DNA of 64,000 nt from Luscinia megarhynchos (GCA_034336665.1 CM067570.1:9880002-9944001); one strand, 5' to 3'; counted from the stretch's first letter, positions 39,847-54,890 are shown. Notes: generated from the sequence alone by a model not told the origin. Numbers and translations: made by a program.

Positions 39847-41134
39847 ATATTGAAAGGTATAGTCTCCAAACTACAAAGTGATTATTCTTAAGATTGAATT
39901 GGATTTTGTTGTGATACATTCAATGGTGCAAGAAACACAACCATGAAAGCATTAGACAAAGAAAAATAGTCCAACATACGTCCCCAAAGAAAACAAAAGC
40001 TCCATGGGCTTCCCATGCTCACCAGGGACACAATACTTTGCTGCTCCAGGCCCAATGTCACTTTCTGTGGTTTATGGTATGCTAACAAAACTGCAGGCAC
40101 TTAAAATAGTCTAAAGCTTTCAACCTTTCCAGTGCAAGGGAGCTGAACATCCCCACTGCACCAGCAATGGCTGCATTTGTTTTAGTCCTCCTTGTGCCCC
40201 AGAAGAGCACCACAAACCTGCCACTGCTTGCTGACACATTGGCCTTCCTTCTAGGATCTCTTCCATCTCCTGCAAACCCAGGTGGGGAGAGGGAGATTAG
40301 TGAAATGGAAAAGAGGAGAGAAGGAAAACATCACCATGCTGGGATTATGCCAAGAGCCTGGTAGACTTAGGCACTCCCTTCCCCCTACAGTTCTGTAGAT
40401 GTTTAGTGCCAAAGGCCATGGAAATATTTTCAAAAATCCCTAAAGAAATTACTACATCTGCCACACTTTGCTAAGACACGGAGCTGCCTCCCTGCTGTGC
40501 TATGGATTTGTCCATAACAGTGTAGGTGGACAGTTTTAGACACCAACATCAGGCAGAGGAGCTACCGACTCAGATTCTGCTTGGAACTTTCAATCTAACA
40601 GCAATCTCCTTCTGAAAAACTTTGTCAGTCTTGAAGAAACCAATCCACGAAAAGATCACAGAAAACTCCTTCTGAGCCTACCCAACAGATGTTGTTTTTA
40701 GTTCACCCCAAAAGCAAAGACACCTACTCCTGTAGAGTCCAGTATAATTGTCATAGAAGTCAGAGGAAAGACAGTTCAAGTTCCAGGGCTGTCACTTCCT
40801 CATTTATTTTGGTAATACTCTCAGATGAAGCAAAATTTTCATTAGCCTTAGTTCATGATTTCAAACAGAGAACAACAGCAGAGTTTGACTTTTATTTGTA
40901 GTTTCTGATTCTTTAGGGCAGTGCTTTCTATTTCCTTGCAATTGGCAATTTTCTACCTATGGTTTTAGAAATCTCATTTTCCCATCTTTTGCTCTATAAT
41001 CTCAATAAAAGACAAAGTACCTGAATAAAAAATTGGAGTTGGAAGTTGAGCAGTAAAACCCAACAACTGTGTGACAGATTGTCAGCAGTAAGTAGAAGGA
41101 CTTGATGGCTCTGGGTGATTTGCACACACGATTT

Positions 41135-41160
41135 TGTGTCTGTGTGTGTGTGTGTGTGTC
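41135..41160 (+). repeat. (TG)n microsatellite
   Basis: TGTGTC followed by about nine uninterrupted TG units, a typical dinucleotide microsatellite and a potentially polymorphic marker. Confidence 0.95.
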
Positions 41161-41229
41161 TCTGCATGCACACCCATTCTCAATACACACACAAGAATCT
41201 CTGGATCTTCTAACAATTCTGCTATGGGT

Positions 41230-41385
41230 CTGCAAAACAAACTCAAGCAATTCACATTTCTGTGCCTCAATATAATACTTCTGTAAAATGAGTATAGTGA
41301 TACTATTTGCCTCACAAGAGTGGCAAGGAATCCTTGTTCTAGCTTACAGTATTCTGACATGCTCAAGGAGTGCTATTGAAAAGTG
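41230..41385 (+). mobile_element. MIR-like SINE remnant
   Basis: CTCAAGCAATTCACATTTCT, GTGCCTCAATATAATACTTC, TGTAAAATGAGTATAGTGAT, TTTGCCTCACAAGAGTGGCA, then GACATGCTCAAGGAGTGCTA follow MIR from its middle to the 'CTTTGAGATCCTC..GGCGCTAT' tail. It follows a (TG)n microsatellite. Confidence 0.6.
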
Positions 41386-42860
41386 GAGAGTTAATTGGTT
41401 CATAAATTGTCAACCTTGTGTTAAAAATAGCTTTAATACATCAATTCTTTCTGAGTTAACACAGAAAAAGCCAATTACTTATGACAAGGTAGGAAGATTG
41501 GGGGTTTTTTGCAAATTATTGTGTAAACATTTATAACAAACTACCACTCTTTGGAGGTCTCCAAACAGACTGCTATGCACACACCACATGCACTTTGTAA
41601 CATATTATTATAATACTAATTGCTTCAAGACATTGTGATGTAATTATCACACCGTTATGGAGACAAAACAATGTTTCCATGGTTCTGTCACGATACCCAA
41701 ACCATTCTGTGAGTCTGTATCAGAATGAAACTCTCTGCGTGCACACATAGAGGAAACACTGGTCTGCCAAAGTGGAATGAAAGGGTGATGCTGTGAATTG
41801 TTGATAAGCAGCCTTTAAGAAAAAAATGGAAGTGACGCTAATACGATTCTGGAAAGATGGCATGATGTCCAAATTAAACTGAACTAAATCAGAGGCATTC
41901 CATTTAAATCACATTATGAACAAGAGCCATTTATGCATTAGTGATTCAGCTTTTTAAATTAGTCAGTGACAATAAATGACAATGTTTTGACAGTTCATCT
42001 TGAATGGCAAGAAGATCATTTGAGCCACAAGCTTTCGTTTTCCCCCCTTCCTCTGATCACTTTCCAAAGAGACTTCTATTCTCACCTAGTTAGTTAGTCC
42101 TCCTGCCTGAACCACTTCCCATGATGAGTCACATCTCTGCCCTTCATAAGACACTACATGTTGCAGGAGACAATCTGTTAAAAAATCCCAACCATATAGG
42201 AGAAATATCCTTCCCATAATTGTGCTGAGGTAAAGAGGGGGCAGAAGCTGGAATCCAGACCAGCATTTCGGCACATTTCTGTTCTTGGCTACATCATCCA
42301 GACCTGTGTATCTGGAGAGGCACCAACTCAAACCCTACACTGATATGCAGCCACTGCAGCTTCATACAAAAGCTTCAGTTGACACATCAGTGCCAAGCTC
42401 ATCCTTCTTTTTCAAGAGCCTCTTCAGTTGAAGGAAATACACTGCACAATATAGAAATCTTTCTCAAGTGACCACCCAAAGGATTAATGAAAATGGGCTG
42501 CCCAGTAATGGCATTGATTTTTATTTGACCTGCAGTTAAAAGTCCAGTCTGGGGAGGCTGATATGGGAAATAGCCTGTACGGCTCATTGCATTGAAAAGA
42601 GGTCTTAAAGACACATCCTGTATTAAGACAACTTTACCCAAATAATTTCCTAATTTTTCTGACTGCCTCCTGCTTTAGGGAAGTGTTATTGAACAGAGAC
42701 ACTGAAAAAACATCACCTCTTCCAATGCCATTTAAGCATGGAGAGGATCCAGCATGTGCATACTGTAACCTCACAATTTCCATAGCAACACCAGAAGGGT
42801 CTTGTTAACCACAGGTAGCACAAAACACTCACAAAGGTTTTAAACCATTCAGTAAGTCTC

Positions 42861-42883
42861 AAAAAAAAAAAAAAAAAAAAAAA
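42861..42883 (+). repeat. Poly(A) run of 23
   Basis: An uninterrupted A run of 23. The preceding sequence was inspected for a retroposed copy and none was recognised. Confidence 0.95.
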
Positions 42884-45800
42884 GTACTAAATATGCTGAT
42901 TAGAATTTAAAATTCTCTGATAAGAGCATAATTTTAAGGTAGTAATTGAAAAAAGAAATCTCTTTCAGGTCAAAACAGTATTGCTGTTCCGCTCATCCTG
43001 CTTATGGTGAGACAACTCCATAAGCATAATTTTCTGCCTTTTTAAAAGGAAAGTATTAGTTCAATAGTTAATGTGAATCACGAGGGAAATTTTACTACAG
43101 AAAAGAACACATCATTACATCTCAGTAATTGTTGTTTTTCTGTATATCTGCTATATAAAGCTATAACACAACCTACAGCCAAAGAGAAATAGTGCAGTAA
43201 TGGGGCTATTGCTCCCTCTACTGTAAATATTCATTATTCTTATTACAGGTGATACAATACAATCAAAGTCATTAAAAATACTTCAACCAATCAAAAAACA
43301 GAAAAAAAACCCCATGCTTTCAGAATGTCTTAACCAAATTATTATGTTTCCTAGGAATGCAGTGGAAAGAATATCCAAAGAAACATGAAGTTTTTTGTTT
43401 CTTTTTTGAATATATGAGAAACCAGCAAGGTATCTGTAGGTTTTAACTTAAAAAATAAACACAAGAGGAAACCTTTCTGGCACTGATCATGCTCTTGCTT
43501 CCTTGTAGCAAAGAAAAAAAGAAATAATAAGTGCCCAGTGAGAGGCATTCTGACCTTCTGAAGAGCCTTCCATTATGAACATCAGCACTGAGGAAATCAG
43601 CAAATTAATCAGGGAGAGTGGAAAATAAACAAGAAGGTGATTCATGAGGAGATTTACCGGGCTGAATTGTACGTGTATGGGAAAGCAGATTATTGAATCA
43701 CACAAAGCTTTCCGTTACCAGAACTGCCTCATTTTTCAGCTCAGCATCTGAATGGGCTCAGTGCCGAGGTGCTGGGCTCACCCAAAAAGTTTTCAAACAA
43801 ACTCTGATTCTCTGTCAAAGGTCAAAGAGGCCGAACATCATTTTATCCAAACCATCTAAAAATATATTGCTATTGAGCAGAGGACAGAGAGAAGTTGCCT
43901 TAGCACCAAATTGCCCTTTCAGAGGCTTTATTCCTTTGTAACTAGAGATTTGTAATTTAAGAAAAAAAGCTTCTTCTATCTTTTCTGCAATATTACAGTA
44001 ATGGAGAATAACATTATAGCCACTAGATTTTTAGTGCAAGATTCCTGCCAGGGAGGCAACATGAAATTATCTTCTCTCTTTCTCAGTCTCTGCTATGGCT
44101 CAAAGCAATCAGCAGCAAAGAGAGTCCAGCCAAGGAGAGGCTGATGGCAGGCAAATACCAGAACATCACCCCTGGACTTGTCTGGCATTTGCATAGGCAG
44201 CAGCATCTTTGATAAAGACTAAGACCACAGGACAGAAAAGATTCATATACCTCCAAACTTTCTATCTAAATATTTCCCTTCTATTCTTTCTCTAAAATAC
44301 TTTACAGGAAGGAATGAGATTACTTCCATTTTCTGCTGATCTGAATTATGTAGGATAAGGTTCTTCAACTGATTAGTTTTAACACACTCTCCACTCTTCA
44401 GTTTGGACAAAGCACCTCTTCTTGATTTCTCACTGATTCAAATCAACAGTAAAATCCTCACTGATTTCACTGAGCAATGGATCAGCTCTTTGTGCTCTGC
44501 AGCCCACAAGGATCTGAAATCATGACTGTATTTAAACATAGGAGATTTTTTTCTTTTGTGCCAGAAGGCAGTGTCAGGCACTTTGGGGAGTGTCTTCCAA
44601 GTGTCTTGTTCACTCTGGGCTCTCTGCTTGGGGAAGCATGCAGCTCTTTGTGCTTGAAGCCCTTTAAATCTGCATTAGTTTTGGATATATGAATGTGAGT
44701 CATTAGTTTATGATTTCAGAGCAAATAAAAGAGAACACAAAGTCTATACCACTTCTAAGCGTTTCTGAATTTGACTTTATCCTGTCACTGACCACTCTTA
44801 GGACAGCTTTTTCTAGTGATAAAAACTTCTTTTCAAGTTCAAAAAGACTTTTTTTTCTTTTGAATCTTCATGGACAAATATCTTGTGAAGATTATGTACC
44901 CAAAATAGCAGCACCATCACTTGAATCTAATTAAAACCATTCTTCAGAAACATATTTTAAAATTCAGTGAGATCTGTATATCCAGCCTTGAGCTTAAACT
45001 ACAATTATCCTGACCTGTGTATAATTGGAATCAGGGACTAATGAGCACATACAATTGCAATTTTTTTTCCTCCACCAAGGTTTTTCATTTCAGAGGAGGA
45101 AAGAAACAAGCCACAAAATAAAAGTTGTGCACTTCAGAATACATTAAAGTGAAAAGTATCCACAGAGAATAAAGTGGGGAAGGAAAGAAAGACTTGGCCA
45201 AGCCTGGAACTACTTAGAAAACTTTTACTTCTAAGCTGTTTTCATGACCTGGCCAGAAAGATTTGATATTCAGGTATGTTTGTTTTCAGACACAAGGATT
45301 ATTGTCTTAAATTAAAGTTGAAAGTTCTAGATGTTTAACCATCAACTGAATTAACAAAAGCCATTTATTTCAACTGAAGAGAAAGCACACATTAAAATAC
45401 AAGAAGGAAATTCTTTCTTTACATGCATCTCCTTACTACTTTGATTATTTCTTATCTAAAGACAAGGAAAAATAAAACTGAGATACAATGCCAAAGTGGC
45501 TTTTCACTACCTCAATGCACCTCCCACTTCAAAGCTTTTACCAAAACCTTGCAGCTGTTCTTTGCTGTGTGTTGGGGCATAAAGGACAGAACAGATAGAA
45601 AACAGTAAGCTTTTGCTAAAACTTCTCTCCAACCATAATTTATTAACTCACCTGACATTTCTTCCATGGTAGGTTAGAGGTGAGCAGCAACAGGCTGCTC
45701 CAGCTGCTCCACATCTCAGAAGATGAGCGGAACTAAAAAGCTTAAATTTCAAAGATCCTAGGTCTTAAATCACATTGCTACCACAAAAAAGAGATACAAT

Positions 45801-48800
45801 GTGCAAAGGCAAGGAATATCTTTTATTAGTTCAGCAGGTATAACTGGAAAACACCAGATATGGTTTTGGGTGCAGAATTCTTCCTTCAGGCCTTTGAAAT
45901 ATTTTTCCCTAAAAAGAGGTACACATTCTTCAAAATACATCTGCTTTTTTTACCAGTAATGCCATCTCATCTAAACTGCAGAATGTTTGGCTCTATTATT
46001 TGTATTACTTATACTTTAAGGTTGGATCATCCCAGCTGCAACACTGCAATGCTGTGGCAAGATTGAATCCTACATTTGTTGTTTGTTTTGCAGCAGGCTG
46101 GGGAGGTACTAACTGCCTTTCATCACCCAGAAATAGTTCTCCAACAATAATCTTAACACATTTCCAGGCACAAAGAAGCCTCTGCTGACAAGAAAAGAAA
46201 TCTCCATGTCAGATGTATAAGTTCAGGTTTCTGATTTGGTAATTATGACTGGTTTAATTAATAAGTGCCATGCTGTATCAAGGCTGTGTCTTGTTATGGT
46301 TTTGTTACCCTTCATTTGATCCAAAGCCTACCTTTTTATTAGCTTTTCATGGACTCTGGGTAAAACTAAATTATCTAACCCAATTCAATCAATAAAGAAC
46401 TTATCCCTCACTGGCATCACATACTTGCATCCCTTGCTCTTCTCTTAGGAGATGCTCCTTTAAAAGCTTGATGAAGACTCAACTCACAGTACATAACTTG
46501 TGGATAAGCTGATTCCCTATGTTTTCACAGCTTTCACCCATATACATAATAAATTGTGCTTGCCTGGTGTGGGCAGAGTTATGCTACTGACAACTTGTCG
46601 TTATAATGCTTGCATTTGGTCTAAGAAATCCAACCACTTTTATCAAAGCAAAAGGTGAAAAAAGCAGGATCTGGCTGCTAAACTAATCAACAGTAGTTTC
46701 CTTCCAACTTTCACTGCCAAGTCATTTCCTCCCATGGTCATTATGTTGTTATTTGTACAGCAACAGCTGCTTCACAGGAGAAGTAGAAGACACTGCTCCT
46801 TTTGCCAGTGTCAGTAGGTGATGGGAGGAGCCCATCTCAGACCCTTGGGGATGAGCTCACATGGAGGGTCTTCGGGCAGGAATGTTTGATTGCCTTTCCA
46901 GGGCCAGAAGAAAAATCAATCTCTCATTTTCCAATGATCCAAACCAGAAAATTGACAAATAACACAGGGCAGACAAAAGAAGTACTGCTTTGTAACAACA
47001 TGATTACATGATTCTCCGGTTTCACTTTGTGTTCAAATATATCAGCTCTTTCTCTACAGTAAAGCTGATTTAGCAGCCTTCCCGATTAGCCAACTGCTAT
47101 ACAGCAAGAGCTGCTTGTTAATTAAGTCAGTATTACACTCCATCCTCTTCCCTTGAAGGCCACTGAGGTGTTTTTCTCTCTGCTGCTACACCAGCTCAAT
47201 ACCAGGGAACCCCAGGGCTCCTCTCCCAGCACTGCCTCATCTCCCACTGGCCCTACAACAACCTGTGGCACCTCAGGCACCACCTTGGTCTAGCTCTTCC
47301 CCTGTGCCTCATTCCAAGCCCTGATCTTTGTTCCAGGGAATTGTAATTTAGGTATAATAAAAATCTTTAAAAAGAACCTTATTTGATTTCATCTTGTCTA
47401 GGCAAAGGAAGGTGATAGGCTTTCTGAACTTTAAGGATTTATGATAGATACCCAAATCAGCACATTCATTACAATACTTTTCAAGATGATAAAAGGCAAA
47501 GTTTTATTTTATTTTCACTGGAAAGTTAGCAGTTGTATTGGATTTCTTCTTACTTATTAAAGAAAAGCTCCAAAGTCATTCTGAACCTTACTTATATTAA
47601 AATAGCTTGGTAGTAATGATGTCAGTCTAATTTCTTCATTTACAATGACACTTACTGAATTTGTCCCTGTGGCTAATTTGGGAAATAGAAAAAGTGTCAC
47701 TTCAACCCCATTTGTCCTCTCCACTGTTCCAGAACATCTTTCCTCCCCATGGAAGGGCAAGAAAAATCTGTCTTGGCTGCAGAACTATAGAGTTTTGAAA
47801 CAGAGCAAGAAAGAATCATACTGGGCAAAATGTGGGGCAGTAGAGACACCTAAGCTTCAGAAAAATACACTGTGAAGCAGGGAGTTGAAAACATCATATC
47901 CTGTTTGCAAACTGTCATGCACAGTACACAAAACCCGTGGGGTAAGGTCAGAGGCACAAGCCCTGATTGCAAGATGCCAGCATCAAAGGTGGCATTGGTG
48001 CAGCAGGAGTGAAACCCAGATTACTCCTGCAGAGCACTTTCACTTTGACCCTTGCTAAAACTCACCAGCTACTGCTTCCTCCCACACAGATGATGAGAAG
48101 CCTTGGCTTTCTCATGCTCAGCCTTACTTGCCACACACCTATATCAACATACTAGAGAAAGCTGCTAGAGCAGCAATAGCTCCCTACAAAATGAGACAAG
48201 TTTCCATGTATCTTTTTTTTACCCCTAATGCTGTTTAAACAGGACCCATTTCAGAACTCTTGTTCATTAATGCATCTGCATAGGTGACCTTATGATTTGA
48301 GACAGGTCCATGACAACTGTAGGTGAGCACAAAAAAGAGTCAAAAGAAGAACGTTAACAGATTCTTTGCAAGGCAATGGACATTTTTTTCAGCCTGCTAC
48401 TGTATATCCATTAAATATTTTGTCTGCTTATTATTTTTGTGAGACTAAATAATGAATTCAGTTCTTGGGGTTTGTGTTACTGTTCTCTTTGACTTCCTTT
48501 GTGATACACACATGCATGTACAAGTCTTCTATAGATTAGAAGAACAACAGGTTTGTTGAGATGCCTATCAGGTAAATATCATTAGAATTATCACTGGAAG
48601 GTGATAACACCTCTTGCACATGCACATCAATTCCTCCCGTTTTATTGCTATTTGATTTCAGTATATTCTCTGCTGATGTATCATCCTTTACATATTTTCC
48701 TTGTTAGTGGACAAAACACTGTGAGGAGAGAGGGTGAACCTGAGGTGTTCTGCCATTTACATTAATGTCACTAAAACTGCACATGTTAATATTGTTATTC

Positions 48801-51800
48801 AGTTCATTGAAAACAGGCTGGAATCTCACCAGTAATTACAATTTAGTGAAAAGAGGTTTTTAAAACAATACATTTTCTCTCTTGACACCCTTTTTCTCAT
48901 CACCATCTCCAGGGAAAACACTATCTATGCCTGACTTTTCTGTCTATCTTTTTTGCATCATAAAAATTTGAGGAAGTAAAACTCTATGTTGCTTTACTAT
49001 ATTGTTGGCTCAAGCCTAATCTAGAAGAGATGCTAAAAATATTGGTAATTTTTAAAAACAATACAGGGATAAAACCCTCACAAAATATTGTCACATAGTA
49101 GAGAATGGAGAAATAACTCTAAAAAATACACTAGTAAAAAAAATGTAAGCAAAAGAAAACATATGCATAGCAAGCGTTTTTGCTGCATCATTTTCAGCAT
49201 AAATCCATAGAGAATCTAAGAAAATTATAGATTCCTCTTTAGGCTTCAATGATAAAGAGCTCAAATCTCCACCACCTACACAGACTGCAACAAAAGCTGA
49301 CACAGAAAAAACTAGAGCCAGAAAATGAGAAAAGTCACTCTTATTTTCTCCAATTCCCACCTGATAACCTTCCTGAAGGTCAGTCCATTCCCACATGAAG
49401 ATCATTATTCAGACTCTGCTATCAGACTTGTCCTTAATAGCAGGATCATATTTATCATGAGTTTCTCATTAGTTTCTTGATTTGTAACTTAATGCTTTGA
49501 AAGAAATGTTTGTAAGTATCATGTTAGCCAAAAGGAGGCTTAGCAGACCAGTATCCAGAGAATGCTGCACCAATCAGCTGTGCTAATTGCTTCCACCAGC
49601 TTGCTGAAGTGCCTTGGCTGAACATAATATGGAAAATACATTTCTCTTTGCACCACTGCTGAAGCTATTACTGTTCTTATGCCACCATCCCTTGATACAA
49701 ATGACAGAATGCTTCTCCATTTAGCAGCCACCTCTATTTGCTCTTCTCTGCTTTTCCCCCACAAGTTCTATCTTACCATAATTTTTTTATTTAATACCTT
49801 TCAGTTTCCCTTTCCAACTGTGCACCATCAAGATTCTTCTATTCTATTTCGTTGGAAATAATAATTCTTTCTTCTGTTACTTGGCTTCCTACCCTTTGAT
49901 CCTTTTTTTACTTTCCTAGTAAGCCACCTTACCCTTTCATACTTAATACTTTTTTTGCCTCATTCACAACCTCCTCTTCTTCCTCAACTGCTTTCATCTT
50001 ACTTCATCTACTTGCTCTGGATGCCCAGTTCATCTTCTCTTCAGCTGAAAATGTAAATTTTTTCCTAGAGACTGATAAAGCCCAGAAGTCAAAAACTTCA
50101 TCTTTAATCTTATTTTCTTATTTTCAGTATGTATTCTATTAAAATGGAGTTGAGATTTCCACTTTAAAGTATAGTGATGCAATATTAAGAAAGTTCCAGT
50201 TTTGTGGTAAAGAATCAAAGGAATTAAAAGTCAAAGCAAAAGGCAGATGCTTTAAATATTTTGCTAATTTAGATACTAGCTAAACTATGTACAGATGTAC
50301 ACAACACCTCCATCTTTCATTATGTACTGCTCTTTGCAACTCTGCTCTCTTTACATTAGCAATGCCAAAAGATTGGTTAAAATAGACCAGAAGAGGAGCT
50401 GTTTATCTAAACTGGCAGGTTCCTGGTGGTGGGCAGGGGACTGACCAAGATGCACAACAAGAGAACAAGAGCCAGGAATGTAACACTTACCAGCGGGTTA
50501 TGTCACACAGCATGAACATTGGTCTTTTCTGCTCCTGGAAACATCTGGACAGACACAGTAGGATGCTGAAGAGTCCTCCCTGTTGCAGAGGGATACAGAT
50601 GTGGGGAGTGAGAAATCCACAGACAGCAGAAGAAAGGAGAGACTAAAGGGAAGGGAGAGGTTGTGAGTGTGAGGTGGATGCACAAAACCGGTGTGAATGT
50701 CATGTTTTACTCACAGCTTGTTCAATGAATCTCCTTTCTCCATGTCCCTGTGACCCTCCATTCTTTGATTCCAAACTTTCGAAGCCAAGGCCAGAAAGCA
50801 AATGTGTTTACACACCAGCATGTCAGAGGTGTTGTGCCTTTGCCTGCTGATGACCTGTAGCTCCTATGGTGCCAATTTAAGTACATCCAAGGCTGGGCAA
50901 GCCAGTGTTCCTGCCCTGCTGCAGTTGTATAGCAACTTCTCTGCTGGATGCTGGCTGGGTCATGGAGAGAAGAGAGAGAAAACTACCCTGGCTGCTTTAT
51001 TTTCTGTTTCTCTTTGAAGCACGGAGTATATAGGAGAATCAGAGTGGAGGAATGACTGATGGGATCCAAATGAACTGTGATGAACAAGCTTCCTCCTGCC
51101 ACTCATGTAAGCCTGGGGGCCCTGAAGTAAGAAAATCCAGCAACCAGGTCATAACTGTCCTTTTTCTTTTCCTGTCAAATGTCAGAGCAGCAGGTGGCTG
51201 GAAAGGCTCAGGGGTCATTTGGGATGAGTGACAGCACACTTTGCTTCAGCCATGGCCACATGCCATTCCTGTGTCATCCCACCTGCACCAGAGAATTAGA
51301 GAATGAAAAATTTGCTGGTTTGAAGAGACACCCTATTTAATTTTGCTGGTTTTGGATTGTTAGATTGGATATCAAAAAAACCAAGATCAAACAAGGAACT
51401 TACAGTAAATAATTGATTTTGACCTCCCAGGCTTGATGCAAGATGTATCCTTGACATGAGAACACAAATATCTGAGTTTCTAAATTTATTCAGCATTCAA
51501 ACCCCTTCCACCTGCATACGTACTGCACTCGGCTATGGTCCAAGAGCAGGCAATATATGCAAGGTTGGTGTGCAAGGCTATTGTTTCCCTTGGCTATGGC
51601 TACAAACAGGGACATTATAAACATTCACATCTCCCCTCCCTACTTAAGGATATGGTGATACAAAACCAGCAAGCTCCTCTTCACTGTCGTTCTTCCATAT
51701 CTCTCACAGACTCCGTTCCTTCCGAAAGCCCGGATGCAAACACGGTCTGCCTCCACTGACTGGGCTGTTGGCTTTTATTTTTGTGTTTGTCAAATTATCC

Positions 51801-53586
51801 TGGTGCTCCAACCCATGAAGGACTGCTCAGCCTCTCTTCTCTGCTCACATTCTTATCCAAATATGGATTAAAGGGAGATGACAACTACTGGACTCAGACT
51901 GGAGGTTAGAGTTATGAGTGAAAGTGAGGAATCCAGTGGGAGACACAGAGCACAGAAACAACTTACTGCAAGTAAGAAAGCTTCTTTATGTGTTCTGACA
52001 AAGACACCAAGACCAAGGCCATCAGTTTCATCTCTCACACTGAAGCTGAAAATGAAGCTGTGAATAAGTTATAAGCCCTGGAAATAAAGTCAAAGAGAAG
52101 AAAATGGAGAAAACCCAACATCTTGATAGAAGCAATATAAGGAGGAAAAAAATTCCATTTTTTTTCTCAAAATTCACGACAGTCGTTGAAGGTCAGGTCC
52201 TCTGTATTGGGTCACCTTAGCTTAATTCAGCCCTGAAAAGACCCTGGTTCACCTGAGGCAATGCATATAGAGCTCACAAAGCAGCCACTCCCATGATATA
52301 ACAACCATTGCAAAGAGAATGTAGCCTTAGACAAGTTCTCATATATGGCTCCTTTATGTCTCACCGTATGGAGAAGCACAGACACAACAGCTCAAGCTTC
52401 TGGCTTAAGCCAGGTGGTGTCCCTCAGAAGTAATCCACAATAACTTACATTAGAAAAGGAAAAACTGTTTTCAAGTCTTTGTATTTTCAGCCTTGTCTGT
52501 TGTGGGAGTCACAAATTATGCTAACATAGTCACTAGTAAGCAGAGTGAGACCACTGAATTAATTTCTCATAAGACAACAAAGAGTCATAAGATATTAAAA
52601 GATCTCCAGTCACTTTCGTTACCAGGCTGGGCAAAATAATAGGCAGTGATTTTTACTTTTTAATGTTTTTGTTTTTGTTTTTGCACAAAAAAGATATATG
52701 ACACAGATCCTGAGAAAGATTTTTTAATTATTTACCCAAATATTTCAGGAAATATGATGAGCAGGATATCACTGAAAGATTTGCATGGCTGTTCCACAAG
52801 TGGGAGTAAAAATGATTGTTTGAGAGATTTAGCTGAGATATACTAAAATATTGAAGACCAAAACCAGACTTTCCAGGTAAAGACTGTGATGGAGCTGGAT
52901 GAGAAAAAGTGAAGGATAATTCCCATCCCATAAAACAGGCTAGGGTAACCTGTGCTTAAGAGGATAAATGCTTTTTTGTGACAAAGATCTACTTTACTTC
53001 AATAATTGCTTTTCTCAGAGAAGATAATTAATGTGAAGAAGATGATGATATCAATGATTTAATGCTCTTTAATTCTACTGAATAATTTAAGGTGAAGACA
53101 ACACTTTGCCTTCAGGCCATTACTTGCATCCTTTGATGGAGTCCCAGTGCTAAGGAGACATATCTAACACATGCTTATTTTCAGTAATTTCCTTATTGTT
53201 TCAAGGAACAGATAGTGATATATTTGCAGCACTATTACGTGGTTTATGAAGGAAATAATCACAAGCCTACTACTAAATAAATAGCAAGTTACCTAATAAT
53301 TTCATATGCCTGAGGTTAATGCCCAAAAGGAGTAAAAAATATTTGGAGCTCTGATAAACTCGGATTTAGAAAGTTCCCAGTGACTAAGCCAAGAATACAG
53401 GTCAGCTTCCTAGCTCAGGTAAATGTATTGATTACTAGGGACTTGTATGGATTTACATCAATTGTATCAGGCCCAGCTGAGACTCCATTTTAAATGGATG
53501 GTGGTATCTGGCCCAGGTCTTACCTAGTTCCCTATAAAGATAATCAAAGCTTGCTTGCAATTTTCACAGGCAGAGAAGTCTGGTGC

Positions 53587-53605
53587 TTTTTTTTTTTTTT
53601 TTTTT
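53587..53605 (+). repeat. Poly(T) run of 19
   Basis: An uninterrupted T run. The downstream sequence was considered as an antisense retroposon but shows no recognised body. Confidence 0.95.
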
Positions 53606-54310
53606 AATACAGGAGAGAATTTGTCAAACCTGTACAAATACTACTCAATAATAAATTTAAATAAATTACATAAGCAAGATGTGTACATTTAATGACTAGC
53701 TTTGTAGTGAATCTGTTTCCTCATCACCCCACTGCCATGTTCTGAAGCCAATCCACTGAAGCAGCAAGCCTAACCTGGAATAACCAAGCATAGAAGGTGT
53801 AATAGATGGAATTTTTCTCACAACATCTTTTGACAAATAGATTAATCATACTGTGATGTAACACTGAACCAAAACAGTAATTGCAATGTTTGTGTTATTA
53901 ATTACTTTGCTGATAGGAAGGGAAAGTATTTGATATGTGAATTGTGTAGAGGCTGCTACATGTAGGTAGATTAAAGGAAGGAGTTTCTAATCCCAAGGAC
54001 CTAGAGGATATTAAAACTTCCTTTAACATATTTTAACAAATTAGAAAAGTCTTGTGAAAGAAAAGGTAGCTACTCAATACAGGAATGTGCCACGTTCTTC
54101 AGCGAGTCAGAATTCAACAGCAATATACACAACATAAAGAATAACTGGATTTCTTACACTGTTGCAGAAAGTTTTGAGAACTATCACGAAATTCAAGTTC
54201 ACCATTAGTTGACAACACTGTGCTGTTGCAAAAGAGAAAAACATTGTACAAGGAAATATAAACAGGGATAACATTTATAGACAGATGATGTAATCCTCCT
54301 GCTATTCTTA

Positions 54311-54890
54311 GCATTGGTAAGGTCTCAGCTGAAGCATTTTGTCCCATTTTGGGCATTATATTTCAAGAAAGATGTGTATCAGCTGAGGTTTTCAGATGAG
54401 AGTAACTAAAGTTCTACAAAACACAACACACTGCCAGGATTGAGCAATTTCAGGATGTTTAGCATAGAAAATGGAGTACCAATTGTGACACAGTAATGAC
54501 CCTCAAATCTCTAAAACACTTTTGAAAGAAAAAAGGGAAGTGATGCTCTTCAAATTCATGAAGAATATAAAATAAAAGGCGTGGCTGTGGCTTGAGCCAG
54601 GCATGCTACGGCATTGCTGGGGCAGGGACTGACAGCCCCAGGCCAGGCTGAAGTACAAGTCCCTGGCCCAAGGCAGGCATGAGGGCTGTTCCTGGGGAGG
54701 CTGGGCAGGACCATTAGAGTCACCGATGCCCTCCGGGCTGCGGGACTTGGAATGCCAAATGGAAAGGCTGGAGGTCTTCAAGAGCATGTTCCTGGCAGGG
54801 TGGGCAGAGATATCTCTGATCCAGCCTTGGGGCAGAAGAAGAGACCAGGTGACCTCTAGATTGCCTTCTTTGTTTTGACATCTCAAGTTT
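54311..54890 (+). mobile_element. Ancient, broken CR1 LINE fragment
   Basis: GGTAAGGTCTCAGCTGAAGC, TTGTCCCATTTTGGGCATTA, TTCAAGAAAGATGT and TGAGCAATTTCAGGATGTTT are decayed versions of the CR1 segment that normally reads 'GGTGAGGCCTCACCTGGAGTACTGTGTCCAGTTCTGGGC'. A later piece, GGAGGTCTTCAAGAGCATGT to GACCAGGTGACCTCTAG, resembles the CR1 3' end in the same orientation. Between them (about 54,590-54,740) lies GC-richer sequence I cannot assign, possibly an insertion. Old copy; boundaries approximate. Confidence 0.5.

Larger units (their letters stand above)
39847..54310. other. Intergenic stretch with sparse repeats, no gene recognised
   Basis: The stretch holds a (TG)n microsatellite, one MIR-like remnant and homopolymer runs. 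The longest frames are about 100 codons and look random. No tRNA-like cloverleaf, CpG island or promoter was seen. Confidence 0.6.

Noticed and set aside
42800..42900. Processed pseudogene ending in the A23 run
   Set aside because: No polyadenylation signal at proper distance, no recognisable coding body upstream and no target-site duplication seen.
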